Notes: a model not told the origin generated them from the sequence alone. 64,000 nt of DNA from an uncultured Paracoccaceae bacterium (GCA_934500835.1 CAKSTR010000002.1:372001-436000), one strand, 5' to 3'; positions 45,545 to 56,122 are shown, counted from the stretch's first letter. Made by a program: numbers and translations.

Positions 45545-47017
45545 CTACCAATAAGTCACCCTATCCAGCGCCTTCTTCATACGCGCGCGGCCTTCCTCGG
45601 TCTCGCCCAGTGGTTCGCGATAGTGCCGCAGTTTGGACTTGTCTTTGTGCCCGATGATGGCGCGAATTACATTATCGTCACAGATCGGCGTCAGCCGCGA
45701 CACTAGGCAGTCCTTCAGGCTGTACAGCACCTTCCGATCATCCTTGATGTGGGGACGTATCAGGGCAGTGAAGTTGTCCGAGATGGTGGTGGAGACGGAG
45801 GCGGAGCGGCGGCAGTCGTCAAAACCGCCCCCCTTCAAGAAGTCGGGCAGGTCCGACAGATGCTTGCAGATCGGTATCCGGCGCGATGTGGTTTTGGTCT
45901 CTCTGATCCGCAGTACGTTGCCCGCTTCCACGCTGTCCGCCGTCAGCTTGAAGACTTCGGCGGGCCGAAGCCCAGTCCACAGCATCACGCGCACCGCCAT
46001 CAGGAAGTCAGCCCGCCGCCGGGGAGACATGCGGGATGCGCTGTCCGGTCCCCATGCGCCGCTCACCAGCTTCCAAACAAGTTTCAATTCGGCGGGGGTG
46101 AAGGCCTTCCAACGCGTTTCTTCAATGGACGTTTCCCGGCGCGGCAACCGCAGGGGCGGAAAGACAATGTCTGTCAGTTCGTCATATTCGTCGGCTGCCC
46201 ATTTCCACAGCGCCTTGAGAGGCGCAAAGACCTTCTCAACGGTTTGGGTGGAGATAGAGTCCTTAGCCCTCAATCGGTCGCGATGTTGTTGCAGGCGGGC
46301 CTTGGTATAGAAGGGCAAGGGCCGATTGCCGCCGCCGTCCTCGGCGGCGAACGTCTCCACCAGCTTGCGGACCATCTGCCGATAGTGGCGGCGGGTTTCG
46401 TCCCGGGCGTTTTGTGCGTCCAGATACTTGTCCATCATCGCGCGCAAGCACATGGCGGGGTCTTCCGCCGGGCGCGTCAGGGTGGCCACCGCTGACGCGG
46501 TCATTGACCGATAAGCGTCAAACTGCATCCCTTCCACGCCAGACGGGCGAGGGGGTGGCACATGCCCCGGCACCTCTGCAAACTCCGAAGCGCCGAACGC
46601 CATGGCTTCAAAACCTGATAGCCGCCGGGCGTCCAGATCGGGGGATGCCAGCACAACCGGAGCCTGTCGCCACATGTTATGCAGGACCGACTCCATGGTC
46701 GCGCCGTCCTCGGCACCATCGGGCGCGTTCGCCGCTTCCAGTTCTGCGAAGCGGGCCGCTGTCCGGGCCTGCGCCATCACCAGCTTGCCCGCCAGCCATT
46801 CCCGCCGCCCCTTGGGGTCGCGAAGTTGTGCGATCAGGGAGTCATGTTCGACACGCAGCGCGAGGGCGCGGCGCTCGGCTTCCTTGGGGTCGCGCCCAAG
46901 GCTTCGCTTCCACATTTTCATGCTGAGGTCTTCCACCAGATCGGCGGGGATGCGGCGCTCGTACCGCCAGTATCCGGCGGCGTTCTTCGATACGTAAAGT
47001 AGCTGTTGGCGGGTCAT
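45545..47017 (-). CDS. int: tyrosine site-specific integrase
   Basis: 490 aa from ATG 47017, preceded by GGAGGCC; a longer in-frame start exists at 47074. N-terminal arm-binding region YVSKNAAGYWRYERRIPADL, core-binding domain about 195-290, catalytic domain about 305-490. Catalytic residues visible: Arg351 in TGLRPAE, His457 in IIGHKD and Tyr466 in LRHYRE. The middle HxxR box reads YSLK (432-435), with Lys in place of Arg. Located beside attR and read away from it. Catalyses insertion at tRNA-Val. Confidence 0.93.
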   Translation of the reverse strand: MTRQQLLYVSKNAAGYWRYERRIPADLVEDLSMKMWKRSLGRDPKEAERRALALRVEHDSLIAQLRDPKGRREWLAGKLVMAQARTAARFAELEAANAPDGAEDGATMESVLHNMWRQAPVVLASPDLDARRLSGFEAMAFGASEFAEVPGHVPPPRPSGVEGMQFDAYRSMTASAVATLTRPAEDPAMCLRAMMDKYLDAQNARDETRRHYRQMVRKLVETFAAEDGGGNRPLPFYTKARLQQHRDRLRAKDSISTQTVEKVFAPLKALWKWAADEYDELTDIVFPPLRLPRRETSIEETRWKAFTPAELKLVWKLVSGAWGPDSASRMSPRRRADFLMAVRVMLWTGLRPAEVFKLTADSVEAGNVLRIRETKTTSRRIPICKHLSDLPDFLKGGGFDDCRRSASVSTTISDNFTALIRPHIKDDRKVLYSLKDCLVSRLTPICDDNVIRAIIGHKDKSKLRHYREPLGETEEGRARMKKALDRVTYW

Positions 47018-47033
47018 GCGTGGCCTCCATTTA

Positions 47034-47076
47034 GGGTTCATTGAACCCCAAAACCTGCCATTTGTGAACCCCAAAA
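47034..47076 (+). repeat. right integrase arm-type sites and palindrome
   Basis: TGAACCCCAAAA at 47042-47053 and 47065-47076, spacing 23 bp, matching the left pair. GGGTTCA-T-TGAACCC (47034-47048) is a perfect palindrome just upstream of the integrase start and may also be an operator for it. Confidence 0.65.
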
Positions 47077-47117
47077 GTGCCCTTTAGGGGGCTAGAAAAG
47101 TTCCTATGTAAGCAAAT

Positions 47118-47810
47118 TCAATCACTTAACGGATGATGTCCTGATGTGAGTCCCTCACCACCCACCATCTGCTCTGAAACCTGCCGGGCGCCTGCGACAA
47201 GGGCCGTCACCAGCGCGGCCAGTTCGGCCCGCAGCAAGGGCTCGGGCAGGCCCAGAAGCCGGTCCTGCAACGACAGCTGCACCACGCCGTGCACGGCGCC
47301 GAAAAGGGTGCGGCTGCGGATTGCCACCGCCTCGGGCGGCAGGTCGGGGCGCAGGGCCATCAGCGGGGCGGCGATAGCGGTCATCAACGCCACATGCTCG
47401 TGCCGGTGCCAGTCGGGCAGCGCGGTGCGGTCCGGGGCCCGTTCGAACAGCGCGGACCACAGCCGGCGGTTGGCAAGGGCGAAGCCGGCATAGGCATCGG
47501 CCAGCGCCAGCGTCACCGTTTCGGGGGGAAGGTCGCTGCGGGCCGCGGGGGCCAGGGCAGCGGCCAGACGGCCAAGCGTGCGGCTGTTGACCTGCAGCAC
47601 CAGCGCATCAAGGTCGTCGAAGTGGGTGTAGATCGCACCAAGCGCACAACCCGCCCGGGCCGACAAGGCGCGGGCTTTCAGCCCGGCCAGACCCTTCTCG
47701 GCGCTCTCGGCCTCGGCCGCGTCGATCAGCCGGGTCCGCAGGGTCGGTCGCGGCGGAGGTGTGTCGCTGCTGTCCGGTGGCGGCGGGGAGGGGGGCTGAA
47801 CGCCGTTCAT
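47118..47810 (-). CDS. TetR-family regulator with 3' end replaced by the island
   Basis: 230 aa. The N-terminus has an acidic/Pro-rich extension of about 22 residues, then the TetR HTH (AGLKARALSARAGCALGAIYTHFDDLDALV) and a TetR C-terminal domain (about 85-215). The last 18 or so codons cross the attR repeat and enter island DNA. At an empty site the frame would read from the repeat into antisense tRNA-Val and stop after LEPPTSSV. Probably functional, as the domain ends before the junction. Confidence 0.85.
   Translation of the reverse strand: MNGVQPPSPPPPDSSDTPPPRPTLRTRLIDAAEAESAEKGLAGLKARALSARAGCALGAIYTHFDDLDALVLQVNSRTLGRLAAALAPAARSDLPPETVTLALADAYAGFALANRRLWSALFERAPDRTALPDWHRHEHVALMTAIAAPLMALRPDLPPEAVAIRSRTLFGAVHGVVQLSLQDRLLGLPEPLLRAELAALVTALVAGARQVSEQMVGGEGLTSGHHPLSD
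47148..47167 (+). repeat. attR core repeat
   Basis: Second copy of GAGTCCCTCACCACCCACCA. Only the 20 bp of the tRNA end are present, so this is the island-derived junction on the right. Confidence 0.93.
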
Positions 47811-48143
47811 CCCTTAGGGCTAGCACGGAACGGCGACGGTGTTAAGCGAGGGCGACCTATTTCATGGCCGGGCTGCGCGGTCAACTGCAGGCGACGTCGT
47901 CAAGCTGCGGCCGGAAGAAGGGGCGACCGGGCAGGCCCAAGGGATCAGCACCCTGCAGGGGCGCATGAGATCGCCAGTCCAGCCGTCGGTTGGCGCGACC
48001 TGGACGGCACCGGCGCGCCGTGCCTCTGCCTTCCGCCAATGGTGCACCGGCGCACAGTTGACCGCAGTCCATCGGGGTTTCGTTTGCGGCGGATTTGACC
48101 ACATAGTGATCCATCCCCAAGGCAGACCCAAGAGGAGGCCCCG
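47811..48143. other. 333 bp without a convincing gene
   Basis: Divergent gap between the TetR and pirin genes. Open frames here have no ribosome site or family features. It should hold both promoters; I see no clear operator. AGGAGGCC at the end is the pirin ribosome site. Confidence 0.5.
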
Positions 48144-49082
48144 ATGAGCTGGAACCCGATCCTTGATCCCTCGATCCCTATCGGCGATCAGGTTGACGCC
48201 ATCGAGACGGTGATCGTGCCGCGCGCCCGCGACCTTGGCGGGTTCGAGGTGCGGCGCGCGCTGCCTTCGGCGCAGCGGCAGATGGTGGGGCCGTTCATCT
48301 TCTTCGACCAGATGGGTCCGGCCGAATTCCTGACCGGGCAGGGCATGGACGTGCGCCCGCATCCGCATATCGGGCTTGGCACCGTCACTTACCTGATGCG
48401 CGGCCGGCTGCATCATCGCGATTCCCTTGGCACCGACCAATGGATCGAGCCGGGAGCGGTGAACTGGATGATGGCCGGCCATGGCATCACCCATTCCGAA
48501 CGCACCGATGGCGAGGCGCGCAAGGCCCCCATGTCGATGTTCGGGCTGCAGACCTGGCTTGCGCTGCCCGAGGACCGCGAAGAGGATGCGGCGGGCTTCG
48601 CCCATCTGCCGCGCGGCGCCCTGCCCGAACTGGAGGGCGAGGGCAAGCAGGTGCGCCTGATCCTTGGCCATGCCTGGGGCGAGACGGTGCCGCTGCAGAT
48701 GCCGTCCGAGGTGTTCTACGCCGATGCGGTGCTGGCGCCCGGGGCCTCGCTTCCCTTGCCCGAGGATCACGAGGATCGCGGCATCTATGTGCTGGAGGGC
48801 CAGGTCTCCTGCGCGGGGCAGGTGTTCGAGGCCGGGCGGATGCTGGTCTTCCGTCCGGGCGACAGAGTCTCGGTGCGGGCGGGCGATCAGGGGGCGCGGG
48901 TGATGGCGCTTGGCGGTGCCACCATGGGCGGTCCGCGCTTCATCTGGTGGAACTTCGTGGCCTCTTCGCGCGACAAGATCGATGCCGCGCGCGAGGCCTG
49001 GCGGGCCGGGGACTGGACCCATGGCCGCTTCAGTCTGCCGCCGGGGGATGACCACGAACATATCCCCGCACCCGAGCGGTGA
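48144..49082 (+). CDS. pirin family protein
   Basis: 312 aa. Double cupin fold. The metal motif HPHIGLGTVTYLMRGRLHHRDSLG (about 70-95) and GAVNWMMAGHGITHSER are characteristic, as is FIWWNFVASSRDKIDAAREAW near the C-terminus. Functions reported for the family include quercetinase activity and transcription co-regulation; none can be assigned here. AGGAGG precedes the ATG. Divergent from the TetR gene, which may regulate it. Confidence 0.93.
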   Translation: MSWNPILDPSIPIGDQVDAIETVIVPRARDLGGFEVRRALPSAQRQMVGPFIFFDQMGPAEFLTGQGMDVRPHPHIGLGTVTYLMRGRLHHRDSLGTDQWIEPGAVNWMMAGHGITHSERTDGEARKAPMSMFGLQTWLALPEDREEDAAGFAHLPRGALPELEGEGKQVRLILGHAWGETVPLQMPSEVFYADAVLAPGASLPLPEDHEDRGIYVLEGQVSCAGQVFEAGRMLVFRPGDRVSVRAGDQGARVMALGGATMGGPRFIWWNFVASSRDKIDAAREAWRAGDWTHGRFSLPPGDDHEHIPAPER

Positions 49083-49146
49083 ATTTTTGCCGTTGCCCCC
49101 ATTGACGGCGCTGTGGGGGGTCTGTATCAGGCCCTCCACGGTCCGC

Positions 49147-49223
49147 GCGGTGGTAGCTCAGTTGGTTAGAGTACCGGCCTGTCACGCCGGGGGTCGCGGG
49201 TTCGAGCCCCGTCCACCGCGCCA
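49147..49223 (+). tRNA. tRNA-Asp (anticodon GTC), copy 1
   Basis: 77 nt with CCA. Acceptor GCGGTGG/CCACCGC, anticodon arm CCGGC-CTGTCAC-GCCGG, T-arm GGTTCGAGCC. Identical to the copy 261 bp downstream. Confidence 0.97.
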
Positions 49224-49407
49224 CCGTCCTTCCGCTTCCCGACATCGCCGATGCTGATGGCCTGCCCTGACGGGCGCCCAGGAATATCCCCGTAGTCAAT
49301 GGCTTGCGGCGTGAAGCTCATGCTTTGTCCGGCACAGCCCTCGCCGCCCGATCTTGCGTTTTCCTGCTTGACGCCCCCGGCGGGACAGACTATCCCGCCC
49401 TTCACGC

Positions 49408-49484
49408 GCGGTGGTAGCTCAGTTGGTTAGAGTACCGGCCTGTCACGCCGGGGGTCGCGGGTTCGAGCCCCGTCCACCGCGCCA
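49408..49484 (+). tRNA. tRNA-Asp (anticodon GTC), copy 2
   Basis: Same 77 nt as copy 1. The 184 bp between them hold no gene. Confidence 0.97.
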
Positions 49485-49581
49485 CTTTCCCCAGCCCTCC
49501 GAAAGCCTCCTGTCGCCTGCGCGGCATTTCATGCTTTGCGGCACGGCAAAGTCGCGTCATCCTTGGGGCGGGGGGCAGATC

Positions 49582-49800
49582 ATGGCTTTTCTCGACCGGA
49601 TGCCGCTTGGCCTTTGCGTGATCGCGGCGCTTGGCCTTGGGCTGGCGCCGTTCTTCCCCGAGCCGCATCTGTGGACGGGGGCGAAACTGCTGCTGCACGG
49701 CGGGTTCGGGCTGCCGGACGCCCTGGACATGGCGCTGCATCTGGCGCCCTGGCTTCTGCTGGCTGCCAAGCTGCTGCGCGGCACGCCGGCCGGGCGCTAA
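49582..49800 (+). CDS. 72-aa small membrane protein
   Basis: From ATG 49582. Two hydrophobic segments: PLGLCVIAALGLGLAPFF and LDMALHLAPWLLLAAKLL. Similar short proteins are common in Rhodobacteraceae and are sometimes labelled RND transporter, but no transport function is evident. Its stop overlaps the convergent GNAT stop by four bases. Upstream in-frame sequence is tRNA-Asp. Confidence 0.65.
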   Translation: MAFLDRMPLGLCVIAALGLGLAPFFPEPHLWTGAKLLLHGGFGLPDALDMALHLAPWLLLAAKLLRGTPAGR

Positions 49801-50240
49801 AGCTCCATACGATAGCGTATGTGGCCATCGGCCTGAACATAGCTGTCATACAGCCGGCGGGCCGGGGCGTTGTCCTGATCGGCGTGCCAGTAAAGCCGCC
49901 GCCAGCCTCTGGCGCGGCCAAGGGCGATCAGGTCGTCGATCATGGCGCGGGCAACGCCCTGGCCGCGTGCCTCGGGGGCGACGAACATGTCCTCAAGATA
50001 GCAATCCTCGCCGATCACCCAGGACGAGGGATGGAGAAGATGCATTGCGAATCCAACGGTTTGCCCGTCGATCCTTGCAAGCCTTGCCCGCAGCGCGCCG
50101 GACGGCTCCATCATCCGCGCCCAGGTGCTGGCGGTCACCTCCGGCGCGACGGTGACGCCGTAATAGGCCAGGTAGCCAGCCCACAACAGCCGCCAGGCGG
50201 CTTCGTCGTCGGGGCTGGCGTCGTGCAGGGTCAACGGCAT
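49797..50240 (-). CDS. GNAT family N-acetyltransferase
   Basis: 147 aa from ATG 50240; a longer in-frame start at 50282 would overlap the peptidase. The acetyl-CoA loop motif is MFVAPEARGQGVARAMID (Q/RxxGxG/A) and YWHADQDNAPARRLYDSY is the C-terminal hallmark. Substrate unknown. It is 38 bp after the M20 peptidase on the same strand. Confidence 0.9.
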   Translation of the reverse strand: MPLTLHDASPDDEAAWRLLWAGYLAYYGVTVAPEVTASTWARMMEPSGALRARLARIDGQTVGFAMHLLHPSSWVIGEDCYLEDMFVAPEARGQGVARAMIDDLIALGRARGWRRLYWHADQDNAPARRLYDSYVQADGHIRYRMEL

Positions 50241-50278
50241 CTTCGGACGCCCCTTGCTGAAGGACGGGGGCGCAGGAC

Positions 50279-51652
<1,374 letters not shown>

Positions 51653-51757
51653 TCTGCTCTCCGGATTGTCAGACCGGCGGCAGGGTAGCAGGCCGCTTGG
51701 GGCTGTCCAGAGGCGGCGGATTGCGCTAGGGGAAATGCACTTGCGATGAGGTGTGAC

Positions 51758-52162
51758 ATGAAGGTTTTGGTGTTGGCAGCGGCTCTTGCGACGGTATCTG
51801 GCGCGGCCTGGGCCGAGGATGTGGCGGTGGAAGAGGCCACTCTGGGCAAATCCGCGGTCAAGCTGCATGTGCAGCCCTTCCTTACCCCTGAAGAGCTGAC
51901 GACGCTGCGGCTGGTCCTGTCGAACGAACAGGCACTGCAGGTTTTCATCGGCGCGGGCGAGGGGGCCGGCAAGGGCTTTGCCGCCATGGCGGTAAACCCC
52001 GACGAGGGCTTTATCCGCGATGGCAAGCCGGTGAAATCGGCGGTGGCCTTGGCCGGGCTGAAGACGGCGGAAGAGGCGGCCAAGGCAGCGATCGACGGCT
52101 GCCAGGTGGCGGCCAGGAAAAAGGCGGCCTGTGTTCTGGTGCTGGAAGTCGCCACCAGGTGA
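51758..52162 (+). CDS. secreted hypothetical protein
   Basis: 134 aa from ATG 51758. Sec signal peptide (MKVLVLAAALATVSGAAWA) with cleavage near AWA-ED. The mature part of about 115 residues has two Cys (CQVA and ACVLV) that could pair. No family recognised; a hairpin terminator follows. Confidence 0.7.
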   Translation: MKVLVLAAALATVSGAAWAEDVAVEEATLGKSAVKLHVQPFLTPEELTTLRLVLSNEQALQVFIGAGEGAGKGFAAMAVNPDEGFIRDGKPVKSAVALAGLKTAEEAAKAAIDGCQVAARKKAACVLVLEVATR

Positions 52163-52184
52163 CGGGTTGAAATACCTGTATCCG

Positions 52185-52204
52185 GGGGGCGACAAATCGC
52201 CCCC
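52185..52204 (+). terminator. terminator-like hairpin after the secreted protein gene
   Basis: GGGGGCGA-CAAA-TCGCCCCC with only TT after it, 22 bp past the stop; a weak or Rho-assisted terminator. Confidence 0.55.
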
Positions 52205-52222
52205 TTGCCCGAAGGCTGCAAA

Positions 52223-52236
52223 TTGACGCATGTCAA
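52223..52236. promoter_or_regulatory. FNR/FnrL-like box upstream of hemA
   Basis: TTGAC-GCAT-GTCAA, a perfect dyad differing from the FNR consensus TTGAT-N4-ATCAA at one base per arm. It lies 59 bp before the hemA start. FnrL control of hemA is established in Rhodobacter sphaeroides. Confidence 0.7.
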
Positions 52237-52294
52237 GGCCGCAGAGACCCCGCTGCGCTAGGCAGTAAGCCCAAGCGAAAGCCAGGAGACGACG

Positions 52295-53524
52295 ATGGAT
52301 TATGATGCCCAGCTGACCCAAGCCCTGCAGAAGCTGCATGACGAGGGCCGCTATCGCACCTTCATCGACATCGAACGCCAGAAAGGCCACTTCCCCCATG
52401 CGGTCTGGACCCGTCCCGACGGCACGCGCAAGGACATCACCGTCTGGTGCGGCAACGACTATCTTGGCATGGGGCAGCATCCGGCGGTGCTGGCCGCGAT
52501 GCATGAGGCGCTGGATGCCACCGGCGCCGGTTCGGGCGGGACGCGCAACATCTCGGGCACCACGGTCTATCACAAGCGGCTTGAGGCCGAGCTGGCCGAT
52601 CTGCACGGCAAAGAGGCCGCGCTGGTGTTCTCGTCGGCCTATATCGCCAATGATGCGACGCTGTCGACGCTGCGGACCATCTTCCCCGGGCTGATCATCT
52701 ATTCCGACGCGCTGAACCACGCCTCGATGATCGAAGGCGTGCGGCGCGGCGGCGGCGAGAAGCGGATTATCCGCCACAACGATCTGGCCCATCTGCGCAG
52801 CCTGCTGGCCGCCGATGACCCGGCCGCGCCGAAGCTGATTGCCTTCGAATCGATCTATTCGATGGATGGCGACGTGGCTCCGATCGCGGCGATCTGCGAT
52901 CTGGCCGAGGAATTCGGCGCCCTGACCTACATCGACGAGGTGCATGCCGTGGGCATGTATGGGCCGCGTGGGGCAGGGGTCGCGGAGCGCGATGGCCAGA
53001 TGCAGCGCATCGACATCATCAACGCAACTTTGGCGAAAGCCTACGGCGTTTTCGGCGGCTATATTGCTGCAACTGCGAAGATGGTCGACGCCGTGCGCAG
53101 CTACGCGCCCGGGTTTATCTTCACCACCTCGCTGCCGCCTGCGGTGGCGGCTGGTGCCGCGGCCTCGGTCGCGGTTCTGAAGACTTCGGAAGGCGCCAGA
53201 CTGCGCGAGGAACAACAGAAGAACGCGCGCATCCTGAAGATGCGGCTCAAGGCCATGGGCCTGCCGATCATCGATGAAGGCACACATATTGTGCCCGTCC
53301 ATGTCGGCAACCCCATCCATTGCAAGATGCTGTCGGACCTGCTGCTTGACCAGTTCGGCATCTACGTCCAGCCGATCAACTTCCCCACCGTGCCGCGCGG
53401 CACCGAACGGCTGCGCTTCACGCCGAGCCCGGTCCACAACCCTGGCGAGATCGATACGCTCGTGAAGGCGATGGATTCTCTCTGGCAGCAGTGTGCGCTG
53501 AATCGTGCCGAGCTTTCTGCCTGA
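52295..53524 (+). CDS. hemA: 5-aminolevulinate synthase
   Basis: 409 aa, full length. Makes 5-aminolevulinate from glycine and succinyl-CoA with PLP, the first step of tetrapyrrole synthesis in alphaproteobacteria. Key motifs: [48 protein letters not shown] and [14 protein letters not shown] with the PLP lysine. AGGAG precedes ATG 52295. Oxygen control through the upstream FnrL-like box is likely. Confidence 0.97.
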   Translation: MDYDAQLTQALQKLHDEGRYRTFIDIERQKGHFPHAVWTRPDGTRKDITVWCGNDYLGMGQHPAVLAAMHEALDATGAGSGGTRNISGTTVYHKRLEAELADLHGKEAALVFSSAYIANDATLSTLRTIFPGLIIYSDALNHASMIEGVRRGGGEKRIIRHNDLAHLRSLLAADDPAAPKLIAFESIYSMDGDVAPIAAICDLAEEFGALTYIDEVHAVGMYGPRGAGVAERDGQMQRIDIINATLAKAYGVFGGYIAATAKMVDAVRSYAPGFIFTTSLPPAVAAGAAASVAVLKTSEGARLREEQQKNARILKMRLKAMGLPIIDEGTHIVPVHVGNPIHCKMLSDLLLDQFGIYVQPINFPTVPRGTERLRFTPSPVHNPGEIDTLVKAMDSLWQQCALNRAELSA

Positions 53525-53641
53525 TCCGGTATCTCGCATGTGCAAAGGCTCTTGCCCTGTGGTAGCGTTCCCGTGAATAGAGGCCCGTGAGTCGTAGGGG
53601 ACGCGACTCGAGAACAGGGCGATCGGGGGGACAGGTCACGC

Positions 53642-54838
53642 ATGATCGGCTGGAGGTCAAAACCTCAGGCAACGGAAGAAGAGAAGCCGAAAGGCTTCGA
53701 TGATTTCGATTTGCGTCTGGGCGACCTGATGCGCGGCGAAAGGGCTACGCTGGGCAAGTCGCTTCTGGATGTTCAGCGCGAGCTGAAGATCAAGGCCACC
53801 TATATCGCTGCGATCGAAAATGCCGATGTGTCGGCGTTCGAGACCCCGGGTTTCGTCGCGGGTTATGTGCGCTCCTACGCGCGCTATCTGGGCATGGACC
53901 CGGATCAGGCCTTTGCCCGCTTCTGCCGCGAGGCGAATTTCGCCGTGGCGCATGGGCTGTCGGCCTCGGCCGCGCCGGCCCGGCTGGCGCAGGCCCGCGC
54001 GCGGGTTGAATTTGCCGATCCGCTGGCCAATCCGAACGCCACCTTCATTCCGCGCGGCGAAAGCATCTTCAGCCGGGTCGAGCCGGGTGCCCTTGGCTCG
54101 GTTGCGGTGCTTTTGGTGCTGATCGGCGCCATCGGCTACGGTGGCTGGTCGGTTCTGCGCGAAGTGCAGCGCGTGCAATTGGCCCCGGTGGACGAGGCGC
54201 CTTCCGTCGTCGCGCAGATCGACCCGCTGAACGGCGCACAGACCCCGGCGCAAGCGGTGGTGACCGCGCCCGCGCAGGCGGTCGAGACTGCCGAAGGCGA
54301 AGCCTCGCCCGATCTGATGGACCGGCTGTACCGTCCGCAGGCGCTGGATGTGCCGGTTCTGGTCTCGCGCGACGGCCCGATTGCGGCCATCGACCCGCGG
54401 GCTGGCGGCCCGGTGGCCGGTGTGGCAGGGGCAGAGGCCCCGATCGATCCCGCCGCGACCGGCGAGACGGTTCAGGTTCTGGCCGATGCGCGTCCAGGGG
54501 TCGAGATTCTGGCCGTGCGCCCGGCCTGGGTGCGGGTCAGCGCCGCCGACGGCACGGTTCTTTTCGAGAAGAACCTTGATGCCGGCGAGCGGTATGCCGT
54601 GCCGACGCTGGAAGATGCCGCGACGCTGCGCACCGGAAACTCCGGCTCGGTCTATTTCGTGGTCAATGGCCAGACCTACGGCCCGGCCGCGCCCGGCGCG
54701 AATGTCGCAAAGAACATCGCCCTGTCGGCCGAGGCGTTGACCGGCAAATTCGTCCTTGCCGATCCCGCCGCCGATGAGGCGCTGGCCAAGGTGATGACCG
54801 CCGATGCCTCGGCTGCCGTTCCCGTGGCGGTGGACTGA
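53642..54838 (+). CDS. RodZ-like HTH membrane protein (DUF4115)
   Basis: 398 aa. N-terminal HTH of the Xre/RodZ type at about 20-95 (LGDLMRGERATLGKSLLDVQRELKIKATYIAAIENAD...GFVAGYVRSYARYLGMDPD), one membrane segment near residues 145-165 (GSVAVLLVLIGAIGYGGWSVL), and a C-terminal periplasmic DUF4115 domain (VRPAWVRVSAADGTVLFEKNLDAGE). In other bacteria RodZ links MreB to the envelope. Directly upstream of ispG, a frequent pairing. Confidence 0.88.
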   Translation: MIGWRSKPQATEEEKPKGFDDFDLRLGDLMRGERATLGKSLLDVQRELKIKATYIAAIENADVSAFETPGFVAGYVRSYARYLGMDPDQAFARFCREANFAVAHGLSASAAPARLAQARARVEFADPLANPNATFIPRGESIFSRVEPGALGSVAVLLVLIGAIGYGGWSVLREVQRVQLAPVDEAPSVVAQIDPLNGAQTPAQAVVTAPAQAVETAEGEASPDLMDRLYRPQALDVPVLVSRDGPIAAIDPRAGGPVAGVAGAEAPIDPAATGETVQVLADARPGVEILAVRPAWVRVSAADGTVLFEKNLDAGERYAVPTLEDAATLRTGNSGSVYFVVNGQTYGPAAPGANVAKNIALSAEALTGKFVLADPAADEALAKVMTADASAAVPVAVD

Positions 54839-54866
54839 AGAACCTTATCGTGAGCAGGTAAATCCC

Positions 54867-54895
54867 GCCGGGCAGTTGCCGCTGCCCGGCCTTTT
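54867..54895 (+). terminator. Rho-independent terminator after the RodZ-like gene
   Basis: GCCGGGCAG-loop-CTGCCCGGC followed by CTTTT, 28 bp past the stop. Confidence 0.85.
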
Positions 54896-54942
54896 CCCTA
54901 TCTTGCGCGCAAAGCAGGCCGTCGCCTGACCCGAGGCCCTGA

Positions 54943-56067
54943 ATGTCACTGAATCCGATCCGTCCCTGGCGCAATGTCGACCGGCGCAAGAGCCGTCAGA
55001 TCATGGTCGGCAAGGTTCCCGTGGGGGGCGATGCACCAATCTCGGTGCAGACCATGACCAACACCGATTCATCCGATGTGCGCGCGACGCTGGATCAGGT
55101 GATCCGCGCGGCCGAAGTCGGGGCGGATATCGTGCGGGTCTCGACCCCCGATGAATCCTCGACCGCCGCGCTGCGCGAGATCTGCCGCGAAAGCCCGGTG
55201 CCGATCGTGGCCGACATCCATTTCCACTACAAGCGCGCCATCGAGGCGGCCGAGGCGGGTGCGGCCTGTCTGCGCATCAACCCGGGCAATATCGGCGATG
55301 CCAAACGGGTGGCCGAAGTGGTGCGGGCGGCGAAGGACCATGGCTGTTCGATCCGCATCGGGGTGAATGCGGGATCGCTGGAGCGGCACCTTCTGGAGAA
55401 ATACGGCGAGCCTTGCCCGGATGCGATGGTGGACTCCGGGATGGATCACATCAAGATCCTGCAAGACCATGATTTCCATGAGTTCAAGATCTCGGTGAAG
55501 GCCTCGGACGTCTTTCTTGCCGCTGCCGCCTATCAGCAACTGGCCGCCGCCACCGATGCGCCGATCCATCTTGGCATCACCGAGGCCGGCGGGCTGATGT
55601 CGGGCACGGTGAAATCCGCCATCGGGCTTGGCTCGCTCTTGTGGTTCGGCATCGGCGATACCATCCGGGTTTCGCTTTCGGCCGATCCGGTCGAAGAGGT
55701 CAAGGTCGGCTACGAGATCCTGAAGTCTCTCGGGCTGCGCACGCGCGGCGTGCAGATCATCTCCTGCCCGTCCTGCGCGCGGCAGGGGTTTGACGTGATC
55801 AGGACGGTCGAGGCGCTGGAAAAGCGGCTGGAACACATCCGCACGCCGATGAGCCTGTCGATCATCGGCTGCGTGGTGAACGGCCCGGGCGAGGCGCTGA
55901 TGACCGACATCGGCTTTACCGGCGGCGGGGCGGGCAAGGGCATGGTCTATATGGCCGGCAAGCAGGACCACACCATGTCCAATGACAGGATGATCGACCA
56001 TATCGTCGAGCTGGTGGAAAAGCGCGCCGAAGAGATCGCCGCGCAAGAGGCGAAGGCCGCGGAGTAG
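54943..56067 (+). CDS. ispG: (E)-4-hydroxy-3-methylbut-2-enyl-diphosphate synthase
   Basis: 374 aa. 4Fe-4S enzyme of the MEP isoprenoid pathway. Start region [27 protein letters not shown] and cluster ligands in [12 protein letters not shown] and [11 protein letters not shown] are conserved. Preceded by a terminator, so it probably has its own promoter; a hairpin follows the stop. Confidence 0.97.
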   Translation: MSLNPIRPWRNVDRRKSRQIMVGKVPVGGDAPISVQTMTNTDSSDVRATLDQVIRAAEVGADIVRVSTPDESSTAALREICRESPVPIVADIHFHYKRAIEAAEAGAACLRINPGNIGDAKRVAEVVRAAKDHGCSIRIGVNAGSLERHLLEKYGEPCPDAMVDSGMDHIKILQDHDFHEFKISVKASDVFLAAAAYQQLAAATDAPIHLGITEAGGLMSGTVKSAIGLGSLLWFGIGDTIRVSLSADPVEEVKVGYEILKSLGLRTRGVQIISCPSCARQGFDVIRTVEALEKRLEHIRTPMSLSIIGCVVNGPGEALMTDIGFTGGGAGKGMVYMAGKQDHTMSNDRMIDHIVELVEKRAEEIAAQEAKAAE

Positions 56068-56070
56068 CGG

Positions 56071-56094
56071 GCAATTTCATGGAAAGAAAATTGC
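56071..56094. terminator. hairpin after ispG
   Basis: GCAATTTC...GAAAATTGC, a near-perfect dyad 3 bp after the ispG stop, between two convergent genes. It could serve both transcripts. Confidence 0.5.
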
Positions 56095-56122
56095 GGGGGC
56101 CTTCAAGGGGTCCTGGCCGGCG

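Larger units (their letters stand above)
34958..46500. repeat. dispersed island motif CCGCTGACGCGG (seven copies)
   Basis: Exact 12-mer or its complement at 34958-34969, 36678-36689, 36707-36718, 37519-37530, 40289-40300, 44383-44394 and 46489-46500. It is an imperfect palindrome with CCGC/GCGG arms around TGAC. Four copies lie in genes and three outside them. Not noticed in the flanks. Confidence 0.75.

Noticed and set aside
47839..48147. 102-codon frame before the pirin gene
   Set aside because: No ribosome site or domain; it ends inside the pirin start region.
49030..49740. Short minus-strand frames containing ARWTGLEPATPGVTGRYSNQL
   Set aside because: This peptide is the well-known antisense translation of tRNA-Asp and is not a gene.
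51653..53545. Extension of the M20 peptidase into a 1088-codon protein
   Set aside because: The extra N-terminal part is antisense to hemA; the peptidase domain starts at ATG 51652.
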